Part shown: positions 26,986-36,051 of the stretch, piece by piece | Layout of the letters: each line of letters begins with the position of its first letter | How positions within the stretch are numbered: the first letter of the stretch is position 1 | Source of the DNA: Gaoshiqia hydrogeniformans | GTDB lineage: Bacteria > Bacteroidota > Bacteroidia > Bacteroidales > Prolixibacteraceae | Length of the DNA: 64,000 nt | Reading direction: 5' to 3' | NCBI RefSeq assembly: GCF_049347105.1 | Contig: NZ_CP186334.1 | Span: 2,542,001-2,606,000, forward strand | Position numbers and translations under genes: made by a program | The notes under the pieces: generated by a model | What the model saw: the letters and a program-made list of their open reading frames with translations, nothing else | What the model was told of the DNA's origin: nothing | The model's database searches: none

Positions 26986-29322
26986 TTAGTATTGTTTTAT
27001 CAGGCTGGCGCCTCTAAAATAATGGTTTAAGATGGATTTGTAGCGATAGCCCTTTTCGCCCATCACGGCAGCGCCAATCTGGCAGAGGCCAACGCCGTGC
27101 CCCCAACCGGCCCCGGTGAGTCTAAATTGTTGCGGAATACCCTGTTGTTCATCCAGGCGATCGACCACAAAAGCCGAACTGTACAGGTGCGATTCAGACA
27201 GGGCCCGCCGTATTTCCAGCTCTTTGCCAATCGTCATCGTTCGTTTTGTGCCGGTAATTTTCAGTTTGATCAGACGGGCCGAATATCCCCGTTCAACCGG
27301 TTCGAGCCGGATGATCCGGCCAAAGTCGATCCCTGTTTTTTTACGGATAAGCGCCGAAAGTTCGTCTTGAGTATAAGTCACCTTCCAACGGTAAAAATCA
27401 GTTGTTTTCTGATCGAAGTCGGGCAGCACCTGCGCCAGCGCCTGTTGATCGGAAGTATTGCAAAAAGCGGGCGGACTGCTACGGATCCAGGCTTCCGCTT
27501 CGCTTTCGAGGCGCAGGTCGGCGCCGGTGGCGACAGCCTGTTCCGAATCGGTAATACTGGTCAGGTAACTGTGAAAAACAGGCTCCCATACATGCTCAAA
27601 ATTTTCGGAGATGCCGCCGCAACATTTCGAAAAGCGGGCATCACAAATGTGTCCGCCGGCAAACAGCACTTCTCCAAAAGTTGCGTCGATGGCTGCATTG
27701 GCCTTGTCGCTGATGATTTTGGTGATGCCCTGGTAACGCTGGCAGTGGTCGTCGGCACACACGTCGAAAAGGCTGTGGTCTTCGCGGTCGTACCAGCGGA
27801 TTAGTTCGTTTTCGCTTTGCCAGGTGGTTTGATAGTTTTGTTTATCGCTTTTCAGCCTTTTACTTTTCCCGATCTGTGCCAACAGCCAGCTGCGCGAAAT
27901 TACGGCGTGGGCTTTCAACAACTCGGGTGAGCTGGTAGCGCTCATCTCCGACGAAATCACTGAACGCAGGTACTCTTCGAGCGGCGCCACATTGATCGCC
28001 CATAGTTTTCCTTTTTCGGCAATCAATTTCAGGTTCCCCCTGAACTGCTGATCCTGTTTCTGCTCCCAATGAAAATCGATTCCAATGGTAACCCCTTTTA
28101 AAATGAAGGAATCGGCATCCGACCCGGACTGAAAGTAAAATTCATTCGACCGGATTAATTGTCCTGTTTCAGATTGAAGCTGAATCCCGTCGCCGTCAAC
28201 CGTCGCGGTAAAAAAGGAGCCCGCAGGCTGATTTCCGGCTGTATAATTTCCTTTAAGCTCAAAGTTGATTTCCGTCCCCGACATAATGCCTACCTGTATT
28301 TCAGGCTGAACCTGTCCCTTCCGAAGGGACATACCGCCGCCCGGCATGGTGGTTTTTTCCATTTCATAAAGTCCGGCCAGGCTGTTTTTCAATCGCTCAA
28401 AATCTTCTTCATTGATGCTGACTTGCCGGTAGATGTCTGTCAGGTCGTCTTTGGTCAGTTGATCAAAGTTGTCCTTTCGGGGAAGAATGACTAATCCGGC
28501 CATTTCGACCGAGGCGGGGCTCATCAGGATTTGGGCGTCTCCTTCGGCAAAAAACTGCCGGGGCCGTTGCCGGTCGCGCGGGAAGAGCAATGCCTGCCAT
28601 TGTCCGTTCTCAAAATTCACCAGCAGGTTAAGCATGGGTTCGCCTTCCTGCCCGCGCTCTTTCAGCGCGTCGAGTGCAGTTTGGATATGTTGCTGCAAGG
28701 CGGTCGGGGAACTCGACGTGTAGACCAGAACATTCCGAAGAAACCCCTTCCCAATGGCATAGATGCTCGTCGTTTGATCATGAAATAAGCGTTCACCCGA
28801 TTTCTCGGCCCGTGTTTTCAGTTCGCTGCCGGCGGGGATGAATTGTTTGCTCCCGGCCTGAAAATGGAAATGATCGGGTGCAGAAGCCCCGCACCGGGGG
28901 CCATTGTAAAAAATGGTGAAGGCGGGTAAGGCCTGGCTGAGTTCAAACATGTCGGCCAGGTAAGGTTCAATTTCTTGCGGCAAGTGTTCATTGAGCGAAA
29001 TGGTCAGGTGTTCCGGAAAAATCGGGTAGGGGTTAAGCAGAATCGTATATTTCCCCATGAAGTCAAGCCCGGTTTGTTCTTTTGGCCGGTTAGCCCCGCA
29101 CAGAAAACATGCCCGTTGCTGAATGGATTGTGTATCGGTTTTGGCGGCCGAGGAGCGAATCCGTTCGGGGTTAAACTGCGCATCGATGCGGAAACCACCG
29201 AAATCAAACGTGCGTGATTCCACCTGTTCCAGTCCGGCATAGTTCGTTTTGGCCAGCTCCCAATCCTGCTTTTGCTGTTGAATGAGTTCGGTTACCTTTA
29301 TCTCCAAGCGTTTATCGGTCAT
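26986..29322 (-). CDS. Fusion of a HIT/GalT-like (DUF4922) domain with a SpoIID/LytB domain
   Basis: A 778-residue two-part protein. Residues 1-320 look like the DUF4922 branch of the HIT/GalT superfamily: a possible metal pair CFLC (Cys72, Cys75), NPYPIFPEHLTIS, and the HxHxQ active-site motif DHFHFQAG with His151, His153 and Gln155; such enzymes are nucleotidyltransferases or phosphorylases. Residues about 338-778 form a SpoIID/LytB domain with the expected catalytic glutamate in VISSEM (Glu459), AHAVISRSW, the Cys-rich C-x-D-x-C-x-R-type stretch (FDVCADDHCQRYQG), and WGHGVGLCQIGAAVM. SpoIID is a lytic transglycosylase acting on peptide-free glycan. There is no signal peptide or membrane segment, so the whole protein should be cytosolic. 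The arrangement, next to an AmpG-like importer, suggests processing of imported glycan; this is inference. Confidence 0.88.
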   Translation of the reverse strand: MTDKRLEIKVTELIQQQKQDWELAKTNYAGLEQVESRTFDFGGFRIDAQFNPERIRSSAAKTDTQSIQQRACFLCGANRPKEQTGLDFMGKYTILLNPYPIFPEHLTISLNEHLPQEIEPYLADMFELSQALPAFTIFYNGPRCGASAPDHFHFQAGSKQFIPAGSELKTRAEKSGERLFHDQTTSIYAIGKGFLRNVLVYTSSSPTALQQHIQTALDALKERGQEGEPMLNLLVNFENGQWQALLFPRDRQRPRQFFAEGDAQILMSPASVEMAGLVILPRKDNFDQLTKDDLTDIYRQVSINEEDFERLKNSLAGLYEMEKTTMPGGGMSLRKGQVQPEIQVGIMSGTEINFELKGNYTAGNQPAGSFFTATVDGDGIQLQSETGQLIRSNEFYFQSGSDADSFILKGVTIGIDFHWEQKQDQQFRGNLKLIAEKGKLWAINVAPLEEYLRSVISSEMSATSSPELLKAHAVISRSWLLAQIGKSKRLKSDKQNYQTTWQSENELIRWYDREDHSLFDVCADDHCQRYQGITKIISDKANAAIDATFGEVLFAGGHICDARFSKCCGGISENFEHVWEPVFHSYLTSITDSEQAVATGADLRLESEAEAWIRSSPPAFCNTSDQQALAQVLPDFDQKTTDFYRWKVTYTQDELSALIRKKTGIDFGRIIRLEPVERGYSARLIKLKITGTKRTMTIGKELEIRRALSESHLYSSAFVVDRLDEQQGIPQQFRLTGAGWGHGVGLCQIGAAVMGEKGYRYKSILNHYFRGASLIKQY

Positions 29323-29336
29323 GTTGCTCTTCCGGC

Positions 29337-30812
29337 TTAACGGTTAATTTCTTTCTTTGTTTTGCCGGCCTGCTGACGTATCCTTGCCTTCAGTTCAAAG
29401 GTACGCAGGCTGTCTTTATAGGCGTTATGCATATTTTGTTTTACAATGTCGAGCGAGGCGTCGGAATTATCGTCCCAGCGGCGGCAACGGTAAACGGCTT
29501 CGTAAATCCGGCCGATTTTCCAGCGGCGCGAAATAGCCAGCCCCACGCCATAATCTTCGCCATAGCTGGTATTCGGTATGCGGATATCGCGAAGGACAGG
29601 GGTGTAAAATGCCCTCGGCGCACCCAGCCCGTTGATACGCAAGGCATTGTTTGGTCCGTTGTCAGGCGTCCACTCTTTGTGGTCAATCAGGCCGGGCGGA
29701 ATTTCTTCGAGGGCAAAATTGCACATCTGGTAAGATCCGATGACCATCGCGCATTTTTCCTCATAAAATTTATCAACCACCTTTTGCAGGGTATTTTCAT
29801 CAAAATACAGGTCATCGCTGTCCAGTTGAACGACAAAACGTCCGCAGTTTTCATGAAAAACCGCTTCGTTCCAGCAGCCTCCGATTCCCAGGTCGGTCCG
29901 TTCGGGAACCAGGTGGATCAGCCGGTCATCATCATACACCTGCAGCGCTTCGGTGGTTCCGTCGGTCGAATGGTTATCCACCACAATCAGGTTAAACGGA
30001 AATGTTGTTTTCTGGCTCAGCGCCGAATCAACAGCATCGCGGATCGTTTTTATGCGGTTGCGTACCGGAATAACCACCGAAGCCTCTACCGGAAATTCTC
30101 CGGAAAAATCCGCTTCTTTAAAGCCGGGCGGAAGAAAAGCGCCGATCTTTTGAAGGTGAACGGTACAGGCCTGTTCCATTTCAATTTGCCTGTCGCGGGC
30201 GTTGGCGCTTACGTAATCGAATTGCTTTTCGCCTGATTTGCGGGTATCGGTTTCGGCCATGGTAAACAGGAACTCCGGGATGCGGACAATCTCTCCCATC
30301 CGGGAAGCCAGCAAGCGTAAGGCGTAATAACCGGCATCGTTCCAGCTGGCATAAACAGCTGTTTTGTATGTGCCGAGCACCTCTCTTCGGAAAAGCTGAA
30401 CCGGCCCGAAATTAAAGTCATCACGCAGGCTTCCCTGCTGGTAGTCAATCACCGGATGATTGCTGCGAATTCCCTCTTTCAGTTCGTAATAGTCGCTGTA
30501 TACCATGCTTGCCCCGCTGTCGTCGGCCAGGCTGACCATTCGTTCCAGCGCAAACTGTCCGACTTCCAGCCGGGTGTTGCGAAGCGCCATCAATACAAAG
30601 TCGCTGCCGGCCCGGTCGGCCATTTGATTGATGCAGCCGGTTGAAAACGGATTGTCCGTAATCAGGGTTTCCGCCTGGTCAAACCTGACCGGTCCGGGAC
30701 TAATGACACCGATGGTTCTGACCAGCTTGCTCTTCCGTAGCTGACTGATCGTTTGTTGTGTTTCTGTTTTCCCGCTATAAGCGATAAAACAATCAATTAA
30801 ATGTTGCATCAT
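29337..30812 (-). CDS. Glycosyltransferase family 2 protein with duplicated GT-A region
   Basis: A 491-residue cytosolic protein. The C-terminal half (about 240-440) is a clear GT2 domain: VEASVVIPVRNRIKTIRDAV, FNLIVVDNHSTDGT and the metal-binding VVQLDSDDLYFD. The N-terminal half (about 5-230) looks like a second, diverged GT-A fold with GASMVYSDYYELKEG and a GTYKTAVYASWNDAGYYALR segment, probably without its own activity. Start may be either of two adjacent ATGs. It lies 14 bp upstream of the SpoIID fusion gene and one base from the DigH-like gene, so it belongs to the same operon. No membrane helices are present, so it is unlikely to act on lipid-linked acceptors directly. The acceptor sugar is unknown. 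Confidence 0.88.
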   Translation of the reverse strand: MMQHLIDCFIAYSGKTETQQTISQLRKSKLVRTIGVISPGPVRFDQAETLITDNPFSTGCINQMADRAGSDFVLMALRNTRLEVGQFALERMVSLADDSGASMVYSDYYELKEGIRSNHPVIDYQQGSLRDDFNFGPVQLFRREVLGTYKTAVYASWNDAGYYALRLLASRMGEIVRIPEFLFTMAETDTRKSGEKQFDYVSANARDRQIEMEQACTVHLQKIGAFLPPGFKEADFSGEFPVEASVVIPVRNRIKTIRDAVDSALSQKTTFPFNLIVVDNHSTDGTTEALQVYDDDRLIHLVPERTDLGIGGCWNEAVFHENCGRFVVQLDSDDLYFDENTLQKVVDKFYEEKCAMVIGSYQMCNFALEEIPPGLIDHKEWTPDNGPNNALRINGLGAPRAFYTPVLRDIRIPNTSYGEDYGVGLAISRRWKIGRIYEAVYRCRRWDDNSDASLDIVKQNMHNAYKDSLRTFELKARIRQQAGKTKKEINR

Positions 30813-30813
30813 A

Positions 30814-32316
30814 TTACCATTTTACAGTCACCGGCTTTGTTTGCGGGCTTTCGTTATTCAGCCGGTCGAGCGCTGAAACCCGGAATTCAAAGCGTTCTTT
30901 GCGTCGGTCGTTCTTATCTAATTTCAGTTTGGTAGCGGAGGTAATGAGCAGGATAAAACGGGGATCATTCGGGTTAAACCGTTCACCTGCCCTGTTTTTA
31001 TAAACAATAAAACGGGCAGCTTTGTCCATTTCGGCAGAAGCAGCATCGGGTTTCCACTTCAGCGTTGATCCGCTCTTTTTAAACTTGACCGGTTTGGCCG
31101 GCGGGCTGTTGTCGATCCAATTCATGGGCGGCACCAGGGCCGGGTACCGGTAAAGATGATTTTGCAAGGTATCCTGGAAACCCAGCAGGTCGCGCTTAAA
31201 ATGTTTGGCGCTGTAAAAGGCGCTGCCTTCAATTCCGTCAATCCGGCGGGTCAACTCAATTTGCCGCGGCAACTGTCCGGCTTCTTTCCATTCGGGTGTT
31301 GTTGAACCGGGCTCCAGTTTGTAAACGGCATGACCGACGTAAAGCGCCCGGTTATAGCGATGTTCGTTCCACCAGTTACACAATAAATTAAAATCGACTG
31401 CCGGATGACCGATTTGCCAGTATAATTGCGGAAGGACGTAATCAATCCAGCACTCCTTTTGCCAGGTTAAAATGTCGGCGTACAGGTGGTCGTAATTGGT
31501 GACACCCGCTTTTGTCGCCGATCCCCGTGAGTCGTCGGCCTGGTTACGCCAGACACCGAACGGGCTGATGCCAAACTTCACCCAAGGTTTAGTGGCTTTG
31601 ATGGTTGTTGCCAGCAGAAGAATCGTGCGGTTTACATTATCGCGCCGCCAGTCGTCAAGTTGGCCCGGCCCGAACTGCCGCGGATACTGTTCAAAATAAG
31701 GAATATCAGGAAAAGGTTCGCCGGCAACCGGGTAAGGGTAAAAATAATCGTCAAAATGAATAGCATCCACGTCGTATCGTCTGACCAGATCCTGAACGAC
31801 ATTGGCAATAAATTCGCGCGTTTCCGACAGGGCCGGGTTAAAATACAGCTTCCCTCCGTATTTAATAATCCATTCGGGGTGTTTAAAAGCAATGTGGTTG
31901 CCGGCCAGCGGTTCGTCGGCATTTTGCGCTACCCGGAAGGGGTTCATCCATGCGTGAAATTCCATATTCCTGTTGTGGCACTCCTGAATCCAGAATTTTA
32001 ACGGGTCGTAACCGGGATTTTTCCCGGGAGTGCCGGTCAGATAGCGCGACCAGGGTTCCAGCGATGACGGGTAAAACGCATCGGCAGCAGGCCTGACCTG
32101 AAAAATAATGGCATTCATCCCGTTTTGCTGCATCAGGTCGAGCAGTTCAATGGCCTCTGCCTGTTGTTGATTGGGCGTTAAACCGGGCTTCGACGGCCAA
32201 TCGATGTTATTTACCGTAGCTACCCATGCTGCTCTGAATTCGAACTTGGGCGAATGGGTCTGCGCTGAAACCGAAACACTTAGTGCAAGCAGGAACAGGA
32301 GATGTAATTTTTGCAT
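30814..32316 (-). CDS. DigH-like glycan hydrolase (DUF187/GHL10)
   Basis: A 500-residue exported protein with signal peptide MQKLHLLFLLALSVSVSAQ. Family signature: EFRAAWVATVNNIDWPS at residues 27-43, ELLDLMQQNGMNAIIFQVRPAADAFYPS, EFHAWMNPFRV, and DAIHFDDYFYPYP, where the acidic residues are expected to be catalytic. The family includes Escherichia coli DigH (YddW), a hydrolase specific for peptide-free peptidoglycan strands. The C-terminus (about 400-500) adds a fibronectin-III-like module (PPAKPVKFKKSGSTLKWKPD). Inferred role: periplasmic or surface trimming of denuded glycan, supplying fragments for the AmpG-like importer encoded in the same operon. Confidence 0.93.
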   Translation of the reverse strand: MQKLHLLFLLALSVSVSAQTHSPKFEFRAAWVATVNNIDWPSKPGLTPNQQQAEAIELLDLMQQNGMNAIIFQVRPAADAFYPSSLEPWSRYLTGTPGKNPGYDPLKFWIQECHNRNMEFHAWMNPFRVAQNADEPLAGNHIAFKHPEWIIKYGGKLYFNPALSETREFIANVVQDLVRRYDVDAIHFDDYFYPYPVAGEPFPDIPYFEQYPRQFGPGQLDDWRRDNVNRTILLLATTIKATKPWVKFGISPFGVWRNQADDSRGSATKAGVTNYDHLYADILTWQKECWIDYVLPQLYWQIGHPAVDFNLLCNWWNEHRYNRALYVGHAVYKLEPGSTTPEWKEAGQLPRQIELTRRIDGIEGSAFYSAKHFKRDLLGFQDTLQNHLYRYPALVPPMNWIDNSPPAKPVKFKKSGSTLKWKPDAASAEMDKAARFIVYKNRAGERFNPNDPRFILLITSATKLKLDKNDRRKERFEFRVSALDRLNNESPQTKPVTVKW

Positions 32317-32435
32317 TGGTTAAAACTGTTTAAAAGTTGAAGCCACTAATTTAAATCAAATTTCAGGTATGGAACATGACGATGCCATTTGTTTTATCTG
32401 CTTGTTGCTGATTGGCCAATCACATAACCACATCG

Positions 32436-33542
32436 CTATATTTTTATAAAAATCTTTTTCCGGTACAAAATGAACCCGACTATCCAAAATAAAACGGCCA
32501 GGTGCAAGGCAAACAGCAGCGATCCGTTGAGCTCGCCGGCCCAAGGGACAAGTAAATCCTGGTAAATAAATGCTTTTAATGATTTGGTCCCGCTCAACGA
32601 TGCAACCTGAACCAGGGATAACATTCGCGCCCACATCCCGGCAAGGACAAAAATGAACAGCGGGTTCATACCATAAACGAGAAAAGGCTGCGCCCATTTC
32701 TGCTGTCCTTTGATGTCGGTCACCCAGATTAAAAGTGCGAGGAAGATACCGGCCAGACCGGAGGTATAGAGTACATACGACCCGGACCAGATGGGCTTGT
32801 TGATCGGGAAAAACGGGTTCCAGATCAGGGCCAGGATAACGGCTGCCGCTCCAAATCCAATCAGCTTGTAAACGGCGGCCTGTTTATTTGTTTCGCGGTC
32901 AATCAAACGGCCGGCAAAATAGCCGAACAACACATTCACCACTGCCGGCAGGGTGCTGAGCAGGCCTTCCGGGTCAAAGGGAATGCCGTATCCGCGGTAT
33001 AAATGCCCTTCACCCAAAACAAACAAATCGAAGCGCAGGGAGGCATTTCCTTCCAGCGAAAACGGCTGCTCACCTCCAAACAGCCACAGAATACTCCAAT
33101 AAGCCGTTAAGAGCAGGGCCGAAATGATATAGGTCCACCGGATCGGGCTTAACAACACGATAAAAGAAGCGATGCCGTAGCCAAGGGCGATCCGCTGAAG
33201 GACGCCCATCAGGCGAAAGCTGCTGAAATGAAAATCGATAAACGGAAAACCGTTCAGGAACAAACCGAGTGCAAAAATCAGAACGGTTCGCCGGATGATC
33301 TTTAACGAGAGCTCTTTGGTTAGCTGATGATCAAATTTTTTAAACGAGTACCACATGGCGGTTCCCACGATAAACAGGAAGAACGGAAAAACGAGGTCGG
33401 TGGGTGTGCAACCGTTCCAGGCGGCATGTCGTAAGGGCGCATAAACATGGCTCCAGCTTCCCGGATTATTTACAATGATCATCAGGACAATGGTCAGCCC
33501 CCGGAGCACATCCAGCGACATCAGGCGTTTTGAAAAGGTCAT
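32436..33542 (-). CDS. NagX-like multipass membrane protein (DUF5009, heparan-alpha-glucosaminide N-acetyltransferase-like)
   Basis: A 368-residue inner membrane protein with about ten helices. MSLDVLRGLTIVLMIIVNNPGSW and CTPTDLVFPFFLFIVGTAMW are typical of the NagX/HGSNAT-like branch, which in animals transfers acetyl across the lysosomal membrane to glucosamine ends. In bacteria these proteins are found next to GlcNAc and peptidoglycan-sugar catabolic genes, as here; whether they acetylate or transport sugar is unsettled. The gene is 119 bp upstream of the DigH-like gene and downstream of nagB. Confidence 0.9.
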   Translation of the reverse strand: MTFSKRLMSLDVLRGLTIVLMIIVNNPGSWSHVYAPLRHAAWNGCTPTDLVFPFFLFIVGTAMWYSFKKFDHQLTKELSLKIIRRTVLIFALGLFLNGFPFIDFHFSSFRLMGVLQRIALGYGIASFIVLLSPIRWTYIISALLLTAYWSILWLFGGEQPFSLEGNASLRFDLFVLGEGHLYRGYGIPFDPEGLLSTLPAVVNVLFGYFAGRLIDRETNKQAAVYKLIGFGAAAVILALIWNPFFPINKPIWSGSYVLYTSGLAGIFLALLIWVTDIKGQQKWAQPFLVYGMNPLFIFVLAGMWARMLSLVQVASLSGTKSLKAFIYQDLLVPWAGELNGSLLFALHLAVLFWIVGFILYRKKIFIKI

Positions 33543-33547
33543 TTTTT

Positions 33548-33705
33548 AGTTATTGGTTATTGGTCATTTCATTAGTCATTGGCGGCTTGCGGCTTGCAGC
33601 CTGCTCTTTGCGGAACTTTGCGCTTCCCGGCGTTCTCTAAGAAGTGCCAAGTAAAACTGCGACTTGCCACCATTCTCCCGTCTCCCGTCTCCTTACTCAC
33701 TCCTT
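33548..33705. repeat. Degenerate 7-bp tandem repeat island (first of three)
   Basis: The gap between the nagX-like and nagB genes can be written in 7-base units: AGTTATT GGTTATT GGTCATT, then AGTCATT, then TTGCGGC TTGCAGC CTGCTCT, and later CGTCTCC repeats. TGCGCTTCCCGGCGTT at 33619-33634 recurs in the island near 61.2 kb as TGCGCTTCTCGGCGTC. No reading frame fits. Similar heptads occur near 48.2 kb and 61.2 kb. Confidence 0.65.
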
Positions 33706-33714
33706 GAAGCCTGG

Positions 33715-35700
33715 CTACGGATAATACCGGACAAAGGCTTCCATCGCTTCGTATTCGGCCATGCCCAGTTTGTTGTATAAACCGGCGGTGGCATGGTTCC
33801 GGTCTTCAGCGCGTTGCCAGAATTCGCGGGCATCATTCCCCATAAACATGGCGCCTTCTTTCTGCGACTGGTGCCTGAAAATAGCTTCCCGTTTTTTATA
33901 CAATTCTTCCGGACTGATGGGTACGGCCATCTCAATCTGGTCAATATCCCATTCGTGCCAGGCGCCGCGGTAAAGCCATAACCAACAGTCTTTCATCCAT
34001 GCCTCTTCCTTTAGTTCTTCCAGCGCCACCAAAATAGCATCCAGACAAACACGGTGTGTCCCGTGCGGGTCAGACAGGTCGCCGGCCGCAAAAATCTGAT
34101 GAGGCTGAATTTCAAGAAGAAAATCCTTGATGATCCGGATATCTTCCTCTGCCAGCGGTTTCTTCCTGATTTCGCCGGTTTCGTAAAAAGGCAGGTCGAG
34201 AAAATGTACGTTCGATGTATTTACCCCGGCAAAACGACAGGCTGCTTTGGCCTCCATCCGGCGGATTAAGCCTTTCAATATACGTACATCCGGAATGTCT
34301 TTTTCTCCTTCTTTTTTTGTTGAGAGAAATGAGGTAGTTTTTTCGTATTGTTCTTTTTGATGTTCGTTCCCCGGGTCGTAATAGTTTGTGTACGAATTGT
34401 GAAACGAAATAAACCGGTTGGCATATTCGTCGGAAACGGCAATATTCCCGGAAACCTGGTAAGCCACATGAACTTCGTGTCCCTGCTCCACCAAACGGAT
34501 GAGCGTACCGCCCATCGAAATCACATCGTCGTCGGGGTGGGGACTGAATACGACCACCCGCTTTTTTGCAGGCGATTTTCGCTCAGGCCGGTTGCTGTCG
34601 TCGGCATGCGGCTTTCCGCCAGGCCAGCCGGTAATCGTATGCTGCAAGTCGTTAAAAACCTTAATATTGAGGGCGTAGGCCGATCCTTTATCCGAGATCA
34701 GGTCGCTCAGGCCGTTATTAATATAGTCGTTGTTTGTCAGCTTTAAAATTGATTTTCCGGTTTGCTGACACAGCCAAACAATCGCTTTTCTCACCAGCTG
34801 ATCGGAACTCCAGTCGCAGGTGTCGACCAGCCAGGGCGTTTTAACGCGGGTAAGCTGCATGGCAGCGGCAATGTCGATGTAAATTTTCGCGTTGCCATGT
34901 TGCTGCAGGTAACTGGCCGGGACTTGCTCGGTAATTGGTCCCTCGATGGTTTTCTGCAAAATGTTGGCTTTGGCTTCGCCGAAACCGAGTAAAATCACCT
35001 TCCGGGCATTCATAATATTATCTATTCCCATGGTAATGGCCCGTTGCGGGACCTTGGTGATCCCGCCAAAATCGCGGGCTGCATCCTGTTTGGTTGTCGT
35101 ATCCAGAACAATCATCCGGGTTTTTGAACTTAACTGCGAACCGGGTTCATTAAAACCGATATGACCGGTACGACCAATTCCCAAAAGCTGAACATCAATT
35201 CCACCTGCATCTTTAATCGCCTTGTCGTAGTCGCGGCACAACTGGTAAACTTCGCCGAAGGGACGATCTCCCTGCGGAATATGAATGTTTTCAGGTAAAA
35301 TGTCGATGTGCCTGAAAAGATGATTGTACATATATTGATGATAAGAATGCACGGAGACCTGCCCCATCGGGTAATATTCATCCAGGTTAAAGGTAACGAC
35401 ATGTTTGAAGCTCAACCCTTCTTCCCGGTGCATACGGACCAGTTCGGCATAAACCCCGATGGGCGACGAACCGGTTGGAAGTCCGAGTACGCAATTCTGG
35501 CCCAGATGTTCCTTTTCCCTGATCACGGCGGCCATTTCTCCGGCAACCAGGATCGACGCTTCTTCCGATTCGTAATAAATGAAGGTCGGGATCTTTTCGT
35601 ACTTGGTTAGAATATCCTGGTGCGACATGTTTTTAGGTTTATAATAGGTCGTACCGAAAAATAAAGGATTGCTTGAATGTAACTTTTTATGTAAGTCCAT
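33715..35700 (-). CDS. nagB: Glucosamine-6-phosphate deaminase-like protein fused to a PIG-L/LmbE deacetylase domain
   Basis: A 661-residue fusion. Residues about 25-290 are a NagB domain, which converts glucosamine-6-phosphate to fructose-6-phosphate and ammonia: GLPTGSSPIGVYAELVR, VTFNLDEYYPM, and the catalytic loop LLGIGRTGHIGFNEPGS. Residues about 385-640 are a PIG-L/LmbE-type metal-dependent N-deacetylase domain with the zinc motif FSPHPDDDVISMGG and the later DLSDPHGTHR. The combination would allow deacetylation of an N-acetylated sugar and deamination in one protein, although the deacetylase substrate is unproven. The fusion is a Bacteroidota habit. It is the first gene of the leftward salvage cluster. 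Confidence 0.96.
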   Translation of the reverse strand: MDLHKKLHSSNPLFFGTTYYKPKNMSHQDILTKYEKIPTFIYYESEEASILVAGEMAAVIREKEHLGQNCVLGLPTGSSPIGVYAELVRMHREEGLSFKHVVTFNLDEYYPMGQVSVHSYHQYMYNHLFRHIDILPENIHIPQGDRPFGEVYQLCRDYDKAIKDAGGIDVQLLGIGRTGHIGFNEPGSQLSSKTRMIVLDTTTKQDAARDFGGITKVPQRAITMGIDNIMNARKVILLGFGEAKANILQKTIEGPITEQVPASYLQQHGNAKIYIDIAAAMQLTRVKTPWLVDTCDWSSDQLVRKAIVWLCQQTGKSILKLTNNDYINNGLSDLISDKGSAYALNIKVFNDLQHTITGWPGGKPHADDSNRPERKSPAKKRVVVFSPHPDDDVISMGGTLIRLVEQGHEVHVAYQVSGNIAVSDEYANRFISFHNSYTNYYDPGNEHQKEQYEKTTSFLSTKKEGEKDIPDVRILKGLIRRMEAKAACRFAGVNTSNVHFLDLPFYETGEIRKKPLAEEDIRIIKDFLLEIQPHQIFAAGDLSDPHGTHRVCLDAILVALEELKEEAWMKDCWLWLYRGAWHEWDIDQIEMAVPISPEELYKKREAIFRHQSQKEGAMFMGNDAREFWQRAEDRNHATAGLYNKLGMAEYEAMEAFVRYYP

Positions 35701-36051
35701 ATTTAATAATGTTTTAATGATCTAGCCGTCTGTAAAACTAATATTATTTAAACAAAAACGCAAAAGATGTCATACATATTACCTGGCGAAACTAATTCAT
35801 TCTCCAATTTCAAGCGGTTCGGTATGTTCTGCGGAGTAAACCAATCTTTACACCTAAACGAAACCAACACCCCTGAAGTTTTGAAAAAAGCGGGAAATTT
35901 CCCAATTGATTCAAATAGCGGTGTGCCGATAGCAGACTTCTGCCATTGGAACAATTTTCCGGAACAGTCGCAGTTTGAATCCCGGATTAAATAAAAGTAC
36001 AATGTACTTTATTAATTATTCAAATCAGATAGGAGTATATTGATTTTTTGA
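35701..36051. other. Intergenic region upstream of nagB
   Basis: About 350 bases between nagB and a candidate small RNA. A 75-codon frame (35767-35994, plus strand) has no recognisable family and no clear start signal, so it is not called. The leftward promoter of nagB must be here, but no full consensus was found. Confidence 0.55.

Noticed and set aside
29427..30236. 269-codon plus-strand frame opposite the GT2 gene
   Set aside because: Antisense shadow of a gene with clear GT2 motifs; no recognisable domain in the plus frame.
35767..35994. 75-codon plus-strand frame upstream of nagB
   Set aside because: No family resemblance, no start signal and no promoter; composition is like the surrounding non-coding DNA.
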